Assembly: GCA_031276355.1 (NCBI GenBank)
Contig: JAISNC010000073.1
Coordinates: forward strand, 1 to 35,986
Direction: 5' to 3'
DNA length: 35,986 nt
Origin: Odoribacteraceae bacterium
Lineage (GTDB): Bacteria > Bacteroidota > Bacteroidia > Bacteroidales > Marinifilaceae
Program-made: the position numbers and the translations under genes
In this document: one piece after another, positions 25,433 through 34,111 of the stretch
How positions within the stretch are numbered: the stretch's first letter is position 1
How the letters are laid out: every line of letters begins with the position of its first letter
Notes under the pieces: model-generated
The model's input: only the letters and a program-made list of their open reading frames with translations
Told to the model about the DNA's origin: nothing
Database searches by the model: none

Positions 25433-28400
25433 ATGAATAAAATAATCAAGTTTGCGGTCAAGTACCCGGTGACGGTGTTGATGTTGACGCTGGCGATCTG
25501 CTTGCTGGGCACCATCTCCTACAACCGGCTGGGTACGGATCTCTTCCCCGACTTAAAGAATCCCTCCCTCTTCATCGAGGTGAAGAGCGGGCAACGCCCC
25601 CCGGAAGAGATCGAAAAACAATTAGTCGCCCGGATCGAATCCACGGCGCAACGGCAAGACGGGGTCAAAAGCGTGTACAGCGTGAGCCGGGTGGGTAGCG
25701 CCAACATCACCGTGGAGTATGGCTGGAACCAGAACATGGACGAGGCGTTCCTCGATCTCCAACGTTCGCTCTCCTCCTTTAGCCAGGGTCAAAACGTGGA
25801 TGAGCTGAACATCACCCGCTATGACGTGAACGCCGCCCCGATCGTGACCATCGCCCTTACCCATAACGAGGTGAAGGACATGAACGAGTTGCGGAAAATC
25901 GCCGAGAACTACCTGAGGAGCGAACTGGTGCGGGTGGAGGGGATCGCCGACATCCAGCTCTCCGGACAGGAGGTGGCCGCCGTGGAGATTCATACCAATC
26001 GTTATATGTTGGACGCTTTCGGGCTAACCGTGGACGGCATCGCGAGCCGGATCGACGAATTGAACCAGAACGTCTCCGGCGGGAGCATACAAGAGAACGA
26101 TCTTTCGTACTCCGTGAAAGGGGTCAACCTGATTCGCAGCGTGGAAGATATCGGCAATGTCATCGTGGCCTTTAAGGAGGAAAGTTCCTCGTCGGAGGGG
26201 GAAGCAACTTCCATAACGAAAGCTCCCATCTATTTGAAAGACGTGGCCGAGATCACGCTACACAACATCGACCCGGAAAACATCGCCCGCTTCAACGGCG
26301 AGCGTTGCCTGGGGATCAGTGTCTACAAGGAGAACAAGTTCAACACGGTCACCGCCGTGAACAACTTGCTCGCGAAAATAAACGAGTTCCGCCAGGGCAT
26401 GCCTGGCTATCGTTTCCAGATCATCAGCAACCAGGGCGAATTTATCGACACCTCGATCAGCGAGGTCAAGAGCGCGGCCTTCCTCGGGATCCTGCTGGCC
26501 GTGATCGTGTTGTACATCTTCTTGCGCAGAATCAACACCACGTTGATCGCCAGCCTCTCCATTCCCATCTCGATCATCGCCACGTTCAACCTGATGTATT
26601 TTAACGGGTTAAATATAAACATCATGACGCTGGGGGGATTGGCCCTCGGTGCAGGCATGTTGATCGATAGCGCGATCGTGGTCATAGAGAATATTTTCCG
26701 GAACATGGTCGACAATAAGCTCTCGCCCGTGGACGCGGCCGTCCGGGGCACGTCGGAAGTCGGCGGGGCGATCACGGCTTCCACGTTAACCACGATCGTC
26801 GTCTTCCTCCCGATCGTCTACCTGCAAGGAGCTGCCGGCGAACTGTTCAAGGAGCAGGCGTGGACGGTCAGTTTCTCTCTCCTCTCCTCGCTCTTCGTGG
26901 CCATCCTCTTCATCCCGATGATGGCGGCCCGGTTTCTCAAGGTGAGCGGACGAAAGGGAAACCAGGCCATCTCGATCAAGGGGTTCGGCAACTTCGTCGG
27001 CCGCTTGCTGGATCGTCGCGCCTTGATCATCACGGGAGCGGTGGCGCTACTCGTCGGCTCGTACGCGCTGCTCCCCCTGCTGGGATTAGAATTTATGCCG
27101 AAGAGCGAGGCCAAAGAGTTCAACGTCCTCCTGACGATGGAACCGGGACTGCGCCTGAAGAGCACGGACAACGCCGTCGCCACCCTCGAAGATGCCATCA
27201 CCACGTTAGGCGGCGACGACATCGAGTGGATGTACACGCAAGTGGGGCCTTCCAGCGCCGAGAGCATCGACGGGGGGAATCTGGAAGAAGAGAACCAGGC
27301 TCAAGTGACCGTGAAGTTAAAAGAGAACTCCCTGCTGGATGCCGATTACTTCATTGCCCACATTAACCGGAACTATCCCCTGCCGGAGGGTGCCGAGTTG
27401 AGTTTCGACAAGGAGGAGACCGCTCTCCAAACCATCCTCGGCACGGAGGGTGCCCCGCTCGTGGTAGAGATCAAGGGCGAGGAGTTAGAACTGCTGGACG
27501 AACTCTCCGCCGAGGTCAAACAACGCATCAGCGATATCCCCGGCATCTACGACATCACCACCTCCATGGAACGAGGTGCCCCGGAAGTAAACATTGTCGT
27601 CGATCGCCTGAAAACCGGCATCTACGGGGTGAATGTCTCCTCCGTCAGTAGCCAGGTACAGGCCAAGTTGGCCGGCAAAGAGGCCGGGAGTTTCGAAAAT
27701 CACGGGGAGAGCATCAACATCAACATCAAGGTGCCGGAAGTAACCCTGGCGGAGATTCAAGACATCGAGATCCTCCAAGGCTCGCAACGATACCGGTTGG
27801 GCGAGATCGCCGACATCGAAATATCCTCGGCCCCCAAGGAGATTTACCGGAGCAACCAAAGCCGCTCGGCCCGCGTGACGGCCATGATCGAAAAGGGAAA
27901 AGCCCTGGGCAACCTCGCCCCGTTAGTACAAGAGCAGTTGGACGCGATGGACTTCCCCGCGAAATATACGGCCAAGATCACCGGCGAGGAGCAGATGCGC
28001 GCCGAGTCGTTCAGTGGGCTGGGATTAGCCCTACTCCTCTCCATCTTGCTGGTATACATGGTCATGGCGGCTCAATTCGAGTCGCTACGCCACCCCTTCA
28101 CCATCTTGCTTACCATCCCGTTAGCGGGCGTGGGAGTCATCCTCGCCTTCTTACTGACCGGACAAACCCTGAACATGATGGCCTTTATCGGGATCATCAT
28201 GCTGGTCGGCATTGCCGTGAACAACTCCATCATCCTGGTGGACGCTATCAACCGCCTGAAAGCCGAAGGCTACCCGTTGAAAGAGGCGATCATGATGGCC
28301 GCTCAACACCGGGTACGTCCGATCATCATGACCAGCGCGACCACCATCTTGGCCCTGCTACCCATGTGTTTCGGTTTCGGGGAAGGGGCTTCGCTCCGCT

Positions 28401-28501
28401 CGCCGATGGCGTTGGCCGTCATCGGGGGACTACTCACCTCCACGGCCATGTCCTTGCTGGTCATCCCGTGTGTATATTACGTCATTGATAAAAAACGTTG
28501 A
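25433..28501 (+). CDS. RND family efflux permease (AcrB-like)
   Basis: A proton-driven inner-membrane efflux pump subunit of 1022 residues, full length for the AcrB/AcrD/AcrF superfamily. It begins with TM1 (FAVKYPVTVLMLTLAICLLG) and porter domains, then TM2-6 (from about 340) and the second porter half. It ends with TM8-12 (LGLALLLSILLVYMVMAAQF onward). In TM4 the proton-relay pair is D412-S (GMLIDSAIVVIEN) rather than the Asp-Asp of AcrB, and the TM10 Lys is replaced in GIAVNNSIILVDAI. This pattern recalls SwrC-like RND proteins. It follows the adaptor gene by 42 bases and precedes a second RND permease, so a mixed trimer of MdtBC type is possible. Confidence 0.95.
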   Translation: MNKIIKFAVKYPVTVLMLTLAICLLGTISYNRLGTDLFPDLKNPSLFIEVKSGQRPPEEIEKQLVARIESTAQRQDGVKSVYSVSRVGSANITVEYGWNQNMDEAFLDLQRSLSSFSQGQNVDELNITRYDVNAAPIVTIALTHNEVKDMNELRKIAENYLRSELVRVEGIADIQLSGQEVAAVEIHTNRYMLDAFGLTVDGIASRIDELNQNVSGGSIQENDLSYSVKGVNLIRSVEDIGNVIVAFKEESSSSEGEATSITKAPIYLKDVAEITLHNIDPENIARFNGERCLGISVYKENKFNTVTAVNNLLAKINEFRQGMPGYRFQIISNQGEFIDTSISEVKSAAFLGILLAVIVLYIFLRRINTTLIASLSIPISIIATFNLMYFNGLNINIMTLGGLALGAGMLIDSAIVVIENIFRNMVDNKLSPVDAAVRGTSEVGGAITASTLTTIVVFLPIVYLQGAAGELFKEQAWTVSFSLLSSLFVAILFIPMMAARFLKVSGRKGNQAISIKGFGNFVGRLLDRRALIITGAVALLVGSYALLPLLGLEFMPKSEAKEFNVLLTMEPGLRLKSTDNAVATLEDAITTLGGDDIEWMYTQVGPSSAESIDGGNLEEENQAQVTVKLKENSLLDADYFIAHINRNYPLPEGAELSFDKEETALQTILGTEGAPLVVEIKGEELELLDELSAEVKQRISDIPGIYDITTSMERGAPEVNIVVDRLKTGIYGVNVSSVSSQVQAKLAGKEAGSFENHGESININIKVPEVTLAEIQDIEILQGSQRYRLGEIADIEISSAPKEIYRSNQSRSARVTAMIEKGKALGNLAPLVQEQLDAMDFPAKYTAKITGEEQMRAESFSGLGLALLLSILLVYMVMAAQFESLRHPFTILLTIPLAGVGVILAFLLTGQTLNMMAFIGIIMLVGIAVNNSIILVDAINRLKAEGYPLKEAIMMAAQHRVRPIIMTSATTILALLPMCFGFGEGASLRSPMALAVIGGLLTSTAMSLLVIPCVYYVIDKKR

Positions 28502-28540
28502 AGAAGGCCATGCCCTGTTCAACCGCCAAACGGATTTAGG

Positions 28541-31500
28541 ATGAACTCAATTATAAAAAGGAAAGTACTCATTTCCATGCTCTTCATCGGACTGGTATTG
28601 ATGGGGATATTCTCTAACAAATACCTACCGATGGAGCTTTACCCAAACGCCGAGTTGCCCGAGCTAAGCGTTGGGATCAGCTACAACGGCAAGGAACTTG
28701 ACCCCACCTACGTGGAAAACAAGGCGGCCATTCCCGTGGAAGGAGTGATCAGCTCACTGGAGGGAGTCGAGGAGATCGAAACCACCGTCGAGCCTCGCCA
28801 GACGCGCATCCGGATATCCTTTTCCCAGGACGTGAACATCAAATATACCCAGCTCCAGCTCGAAGAGAAGGTGCGGGCCATCGCCAAAACCCTACCCGAA
28901 GACGAGTTCCGCATCACCGTCTCCAAGGGCGGAGGGGGCAACGCCGCGAGCAACCAGTTGATGAACTTGAGGATCCTGGGCGATGACCTGGACTACGTGC
29001 GAAACGTGGCCGATGTCGAGATTGTCCCCTATTTCGAGTACATCGACGGCGTGGCCGAGGTGACGATCCGGGGGGGAAGGCAAAAGAGCATCGAGATCAT
29101 CGTCGATCCCGACCAGTTAAAAGCGTTGAACATCACCAAATCGACCATCAGCAGCCTGATTAGCCAGAACCAGGCGAACAAGACCTATTCCGGCACCGCC
29201 TACGACGGGGACAAACGCTACTTCGTCAACGTCACCGCCGAGTACCTCGCCACCGAAGACCTGGGCAATATCGTCGTGGCACCCGGCCCCATCCTCCTCA
29301 AAGACATCTCCCAGATCAATTTCGGGGTCAAAGAGCAGGAAACCTACTCCCGCACCAACGGGAAAGAGGTCATCACCTGCCGCCTCTCCAAATCGCCAAC
29401 CGCCAACATCATCGAACTGGCGGAACGCGTACGGGAGGAGATCGACCGCCTGAACGACGAGTTGCAATCCAAAGGGATCGTGATCGAGGTAGAGAGCGAT
29501 GCCTCGGAAATGATGAGCGATAACATCAACAAGATCATCGACCTCGCCTTGACGGGTGCCTTGCTTGCCATCTTCGTCCTCTACCTCTTCCTGCGGAAAC
29601 TGCGGATCGTGAGCGTCGTGACGTTCTCGATACCCATCTCCGTCTTCTCTTCGTTCTATTTCTTCTACTTGTTCGACATCACCATCAACACGCTCACGTT
29701 GACCGGCATCGCGTTAGCCGTGGGGATGTTGCTGGATAACTCCATCGTGGTCATGGAGAACATCTATCGCTTGAAGGCACAACGCCTCCCCGACGACGAG
29801 GCCACCGCCCGAGGCACGAAAGAAGTATGGAAATCCATCTTCGCCGCCACGATCACCACGGTCACCGTTTTCCTCCCTTTTCTCTTCACCGATAACTACC
29901 AGATCAAGCTCCTCGGCGAACACATCGGCATCTCGATCATCGCCACCCTCTCCATCTCCCTGCTCGTGGCCCTGCTTCTCATCCCCATGGCCATCAACTA
30001 CCTGCTCAAGCGGCAGCCGGGAGACGTGAACTTCAACAATCTCTCCATACACAATCGCCTCGTGCAGATCTACCGGGCCATCCTCAAGATGGCCCTCAGG
30101 CAACCGACCCGCGTGATCCTTGTCTCCCTCGTCGCCCTGTTCCTCGTGATCGTACTCTCTCAAACCTTCACGCTCAACGTCCTGCGTGAACCGGAGAGTG
30201 ACTCCTTCCGCGCGGTGATCATCCCCACCTCCACCTCCACGCTCCAGGCCACCGACGAGATGACCCGCAACTTCGAGCAAGAGTTGCTCAATATCCCCGA
30301 AATCGAAGAGTTCACCTCTTCCGTGGCCGCCGACGAGGTCGTTCTCTCCGTGAAACTCCGGGAGGACTTCAAGAAACTCAACAACAAATCCATCGTCCAG
30401 ATCCGCGACGAACTGTACACGATCTCCAAGCGGCTCAGGGTACCCGACATTGAGATTACCACCGCCGCCAGTGCCAGCACCAGCGGGGGCGGGTCCTTCA
30501 CCGGGAACGTCGGGCTACTCCGTATGATGGGTATCGGCACCCAACAGGAACGCATCGTCATCAAAGGCGAGGACTTTGAAGAGATGACCAGCTTTGGAGA
30601 CCTCCTCCTCTACCAGGTCAACGAGTTGGAAAACGTCTCCAACGCCCGACTCAGCTCCTCCCCCTCCAACCGGGAGGCCAAGATCCATTTCGATCCCTAC
30701 CTGATGGGAGTCAACAACATCTCCCCGCGCACGGTCGGCACTGCCCTCAACGCCTCGTCGCCACAAAGCCGCACCAACATCATGTACAAGACGAATGATG
30801 CCGAGTACGAGATCATCCTGCAAGACATCAACTACGACGAGAACGACCGGAAAACGCAGATCACCACCCTGGCCGATCTCCGCCAGACCCCTATCCAGCG
30901 CACGAGTAGCGACCCCATGATCGAACTACAAAACATCAGTCGCGTGAACATCGGCCCCGGACAAGGAACCATCCGGCGAAAAAACCAGACGAAAGACCTG
31001 AATCTCACCTACCAGTTCTCCCGGGAGATCAACGAATCCAAGACGCTCTTGGAGGCCGCCCGGCAAGAGATCGACGAGCTGGTGCAAAATCAGGTGGCCC
31101 CAACGGGCATCGGCATAGAGATCATCCACGAGGAGAGCGAGATGAACGATTTCACCTTCCTCGTCATCGCGGCCCTGCTGCTCATATACATGATCCTGGC
31201 GGCCGTCTTCGAGTCACTGGTAGCACCCATCGTCCTGATGTTCTCCATCCCCCTCGCGGCCATCGGCTCCCTGTTGGCCCTGCTGCTCACCAGCAACTCG
31301 CTGGAGAACGCCACCGTCTACATCGGGTTCATCATCCTGGTCGGCATCGTCATCAACAACAGCATCATCCTCATTGACTACACCTCCCTGCTGCGCCGCG
31401 CGGGCCACCGGAAAGCGCGGGCCATCCTCCTCGCCGGCATCTCCCGCCTCCGCCCCATCCTCATCACGGCCATCACCACCGTCGTTGCCCTCGTTCCCCT

Positions 31501-33298
31501 CGCCCTCGGGCAGGGAGAATACGTCTCCGGCATCGGTGCCCCCTTCGCCATCACCGTCATCGGCGGGTTGGGCATGAGCACGCTGCTCACCCTCGTCATC
31601 ATCCCGGCCCTCTACTCCGGCATGGAAGATGCCCTCCACCGCATCCGGACACAAAGCCCTTTTATGAAAACCCTCCAGGCTATCCTGCTGGCCGGCTCGC
31701 TTCTCCTCGTGTTCCTCTATGGAGAGGATGTCCTCGACAAAATTTTCTACACGCTCGCCGTCGTCATCCTCGTGCCGGGTGCCACGTGGTTCCTCGAAAG
31801 CAGCCTCCGGCGCGCCAAAAGCAACATCATCCCGCCCACGGAAGAGTTGGTCATCACCATTACCAACCTCGTGAAGGTCTACGGCCGCCCCTCCCTCTTC
31901 CAACGCGAGTGGAACTCCGGCCTCAAGATACGCGAACGCCTGGGCCTGAAAGCCGACTACCGCTCGTGGCGCGACCTCCATCCCCTCACCTGGTTCCTGC
32001 CCGTCTTGGCCTTCATGTACTACTTCACCTTCATCTACCAGGAGCTTTTCCTCTGGGCCATCATCTTCGGCCTCGCCACCTGGTCCATGACCCTCTCCTT
32101 CATTGACATCTTCGCCCGCCTTGCCCGGGCACGAGGGGGAAAAATCGTCGGGACCATCATCACGCGCTTCCACGATGCCGTCCGTTACGCCGCGCCGTTA
32201 GTCATCCTCTGGTGGGGAGCCGACAAGTTCCAAAACAGCGGGGGGGCCATCTTCCTCGGACTCTTCTGGTACACCGGCATCCTCGCCCGCTACCTCGCCA
32301 TCAAGATACACGAGGAGAATATTAACATCGACCTGATCTCCGGCCGCTTCCGTATGCTCCGGAAAAGCATCTACCGCATCGCCACGAAAATCCCCCTCAT
32401 CGGTCTCCCTCCCAAGCCGTTCAAGGCCCTTAGTTCCGTCTCCATGGAGATACGCACGGGCATGTTCGGGCTGCTGGGACCGAACGGGGCCGGGAAAACT
32501 ACCCTGATGCGCGTCATCTGTGGCATCTTCGAACAGAGCTACGGCAAGATCTTTATCAACGGCATCGACACCCAGAAAAAACGCGAGGAGTTGCAAGGCC
32601 TGATCGGTTACCTGCCCCAAGAGTTCGGCACCTATGAAAATCTCACCGCCTGGGAGTTCCTCGAGTACCAGGCCCTGCTCAAGGGGATCAGCGACAAGCG
32701 TACCCGCTACCGGCGCATCGACGAGGTACTCGCCGCCGTTCACATGTTCGAGAACAAGGACAAACGGATCGGCTCCTTCTCCGGCGGGATGAAGCAACGG
32801 ATCGGCATCGCCCAAACCCTCCTCAACCTCCCCCGCATCCTCGTCGTGGATGAACCGACCGCCGGCCTCGACCCGCGCGAACGCATCCGCTTCCGTAACT
32901 TGCTGGTGGAACTCTCCCGCAACCGCATCGTGATCTTCTCCACCCACATCATCGAGGACATCGCCAGCTCCTGCAACCAGGTCGGGGTCATCAACCGGGG
33001 AGAACTCAAATACCTCGGCACGCCCGCCGACATGGCCAACATCGCCAAGGAGGTCACCTGGAGTTTCGAGGTGCCCGTCCGCGACTTCGCCCACCTCCCC
33101 GCGGAGCTGCTCGTGGTGCACCATATCCGCCAAGGCGACATCATCAAGGTACGCTGCCTCTGCGAGAGTCAGCCCACCCCCAATGCCGTGCCTATCCTAC
33201 CGGCGCTGGAAGATTCCTATCTCTGGCTCCTGAGAAACGTGAAAATACAAGGCAACGAACACGTCATCACCTCCGCTGGGACGACACCTAACCACTAA
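28541..33298 (+). CDS. Fused RND efflux permease and ABC ATPase, ATPase split by a membrane insertion
   Basis: One uninterrupted 1585-codon frame. Residues 1-1030 are a complete RND permease (TM4 GMLLDNSIVVMEN with D399; TM10 GIVINNSIILIDY). Two more hydrophobic segments follow (about 1049-1061, 1067-1088). Residues 1102-1115 (VITITNLVKVYG) look like the first strand and A-loop Tyr of an ABC ATPase. About 176 residues with roughly four TM segments (about 1150-1254) intervene. The ATPase then resumes at KPFKALSSVS, with Walker A 1313-1320, Q1360, signature FSGGMKQR 1413-1420, D1437/E1438 and H1469. All catalytic residues are present. An even number of inserted helices would keep both ATPase parts cytoplasmic. 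The ATPase is paralogous to the one at 18448. The small permease 12 bases downstream is its likely partner. Separate RND and ABC families are well known; this nested fusion is not one I recognise. Confidence 0.93.
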   Translation: MNSIIKRKVLISMLFIGLVLMGIFSNKYLPMELYPNAELPELSVGISYNGKELDPTYVENKAAIPVEGVISSLEGVEEIETTVEPRQTRIRISFSQDVNIKYTQLQLEEKVRAIAKTLPEDEFRITVSKGGGGNAASNQLMNLRILGDDLDYVRNVADVEIVPYFEYIDGVAEVTIRGGRQKSIEIIVDPDQLKALNITKSTISSLISQNQANKTYSGTAYDGDKRYFVNVTAEYLATEDLGNIVVAPGPILLKDISQINFGVKEQETYSRTNGKEVITCRLSKSPTANIIELAERVREEIDRLNDELQSKGIVIEVESDASEMMSDNINKIIDLALTGALLAIFVLYLFLRKLRIVSVVTFSIPISVFSSFYFFYLFDITINTLTLTGIALAVGMLLDNSIVVMENIYRLKAQRLPDDEATARGTKEVWKSIFAATITTVTVFLPFLFTDNYQIKLLGEHIGISIIATLSISLLVALLLIPMAINYLLKRQPGDVNFNNLSIHNRLVQIYRAILKMALRQPTRVILVSLVALFLVIVLSQTFTLNVLREPESDSFRAVIIPTSTSTLQATDEMTRNFEQELLNIPEIEEFTSSVAADEVVLSVKLREDFKKLNNKSIVQIRDELYTISKRLRVPDIEITTAASASTSGGGSFTGNVGLLRMMGIGTQQERIVIKGEDFEEMTSFGDLLLYQVNELENVSNARLSSSPSNREAKIHFDPYLMGVNNISPRTVGTALNASSPQSRTNIMYKTNDAEYEIILQDINYDENDRKTQITTLADLRQTPIQRTSSDPMIELQNISRVNIGPGQGTIRRKNQTKDLNLTYQFSREINESKTLLEAARQEIDELVQNQVAPTGIGIEIIHEESEMNDFTFLVIAALLLIYMILAAVFESLVAPIVLMFSIPLAAIGSLLALLLTSNSLENATVYIGFIILVGIVINNSIILIDYTSLLRRAGHRKARAILLAGISRLRPILITAITTVVALVPLALGQGEYVSGIGAPFAITVIGGLGMSTLLTLVIIPALYSGMEDALHRIRTQSPFMKTLQAILLAGSLLLVFLYGEDVLDKIFYTLAVVILVPGATWFLESSLRRAKSNIIPPTEELVITITNLVKVYGRPSLFQREWNSGLKIRERLGLKADYRSWRDLHPLTWFLPVLAFMYYFTFIYQELFLWAIIFGLATWSMTLSFIDIFARLARARGGKIVGTIITRFHDAVRYAAPLVILWWGADKFQNSGGAIFLGLFWYTGILARYLAIKIHEENINIDLISGRFRMLRKSIYRIATKIPLIGLPPKPFKALSSVSMEIRTGMFGLLGPNGAGKTTLMRVICGIFEQSYGKIFINGIDTQKKREELQGLIGYLPQEFGTYENLTAWEFLEYQALLKGISDKRTRYRRIDEVLAAVHMFENKDKRIGSFSGGMKQRIGIAQTLLNLPRILVVDEPTAGLDPRERIRFRNLLVELSRNRIVIFSTHIIEDIASSCNQVGVINRGELKYLGTPADMANIAKEVTWSFEVPVRDFAHLPAELLVVHHIRQGDIIKVRCLCESQPTPNAVPILPALEDSYLWLLRNVKIQGNEHVITSAGTTPNH

Positions 33299-33310
33299 AA
33301 CACAAGAAAC

Positions 33311-34012
33311 ATGACTCGCTTTTTTACCGTGCTCGCGAAACTCGTGCAATACAACATCAAGATCATCTTTGGCAACAAGTTTCTCTATTTCATACTGGCG
33401 GCCCTCGGCTTCTTCGTCGTCTTCGTCATCTTCAACCTCCTACGGGACGACGAGATCACGCAAGCCACCGCCTACTCCATCCTGGCTTTCCCGTGCGTGC
33501 TCCTCGTCTTCTATCCCATGTGTTTCGGCCTGCAAAACGATCAAGATGCCAAGATCGTCGAGATCCTCTTCGGGATCCCGAACTACAGCTACAAGGTATG
33601 GCTCTTCCGCCTGCTCATCGCCTACATCATCTGCTTTCTGATCACCTACCCGCTGGCCCTCCTCACGTGGGCGGTGGTCGTGGAAGTACCGCCCGCCCGC
33701 CTGACATTCCATTGCCTCGCGCTGGCGCTCTTCCTCGGCACGCTCTCCTTCATGTTCAGCACCTACATCAAGAACGGGGCGGGAACGGCCGTCGTGATCA
33801 TCATCGTCTCGATCATCCTCTTCATGTTCCAATCCAGCGTCTCCGGGACGCGCTGGGACTTCTTCGTCAACCCCTTTAATATCCCGCTGAACAGCAACCA
33901 GCAGGTCTTTTACGAAACACTTTTCAACAATCGCCTGCTCATGGGCATCGCCTCCATCGTCTTTATACTCGTCGGCCTGAACAACACCCGCAACCGGGAA
34001 AAGTTCATATAA
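33311..34012 (+). CDS. ABC-2 type permease, small
   Basis: A 233-residue membrane protein with six hydrophobic segments: about 24-44, 55-75, 100-128, 135-155, 160-180 and 212-227. The layout is typical of an ABC-2 permease half. The stretch QDAKIVEILFGIPNYSYKVW parallels the segment after TM2 of the large permease at 19398 (DKKLDTAEVTYVRPMSNTDY), a hallmark of this family. It lacks the extracytoplasmic M1-like and golvesin-like parts. Starting 12 bases after the fusion gene, it is last in the operon and probably works with the fused ATPase. Confidence 0.85.
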   Translation: MTRFFTVLAKLVQYNIKIIFGNKFLYFILAALGFFVVFVIFNLLRDDEITQATAYSILAFPCVLLVFYPMCFGLQNDQDAKIVEILFGIPNYSYKVWLFRLLIAYIICFLITYPLALLTWAVVVEVPPARLTFHCLALALFLGTLSFMFSTYIKNGAGTAVVIIIVSIILFMFQSSVSGTRWDFFVNPFNIPLNSNQQVFYETLFNNRLLMGIASIVFILVGLNNTRNREKFI

Positions 34013-34068
34013 ATACCCGCGGGCTATAAAATCCATCGCCAATTGCTAATAATTCAATAAATTTATTT

Positions 34069-34076
34069 TACTTTTG
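34069..34076 (+). promoter_or_regulatory. Possible -7 box of the cas operon promoter
   Basis: TACTTTTG is an exact TAnnTTTG -7 element 36 bases before the cas6 start, in a very AT-rich 99-base gap. A TTG lies 23 bases upstream of it, slightly too far for an ideal -33 box. Confidence 0.4.
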
Positions 34077-34111
34077 GAGCAACTATAAACATCACCAACG
34101 GAGACGCGCAA

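Noticed and set aside
31214-32173. 319-codon minus-strand frame inside the RND-ABC fusion gene
   Set aside because: Highly acidic, repetitive E/D/G translation typical of the antisense strand of GC-rich membrane-protein genes.
34013-34111. Possible CRISPR repeat or attachment site between the export operon and cas6
   Set aside because: The 99 bases contain no repeated unit or tRNA-like or integrase-site sequence, only an AT-rich promoter-like stretch.
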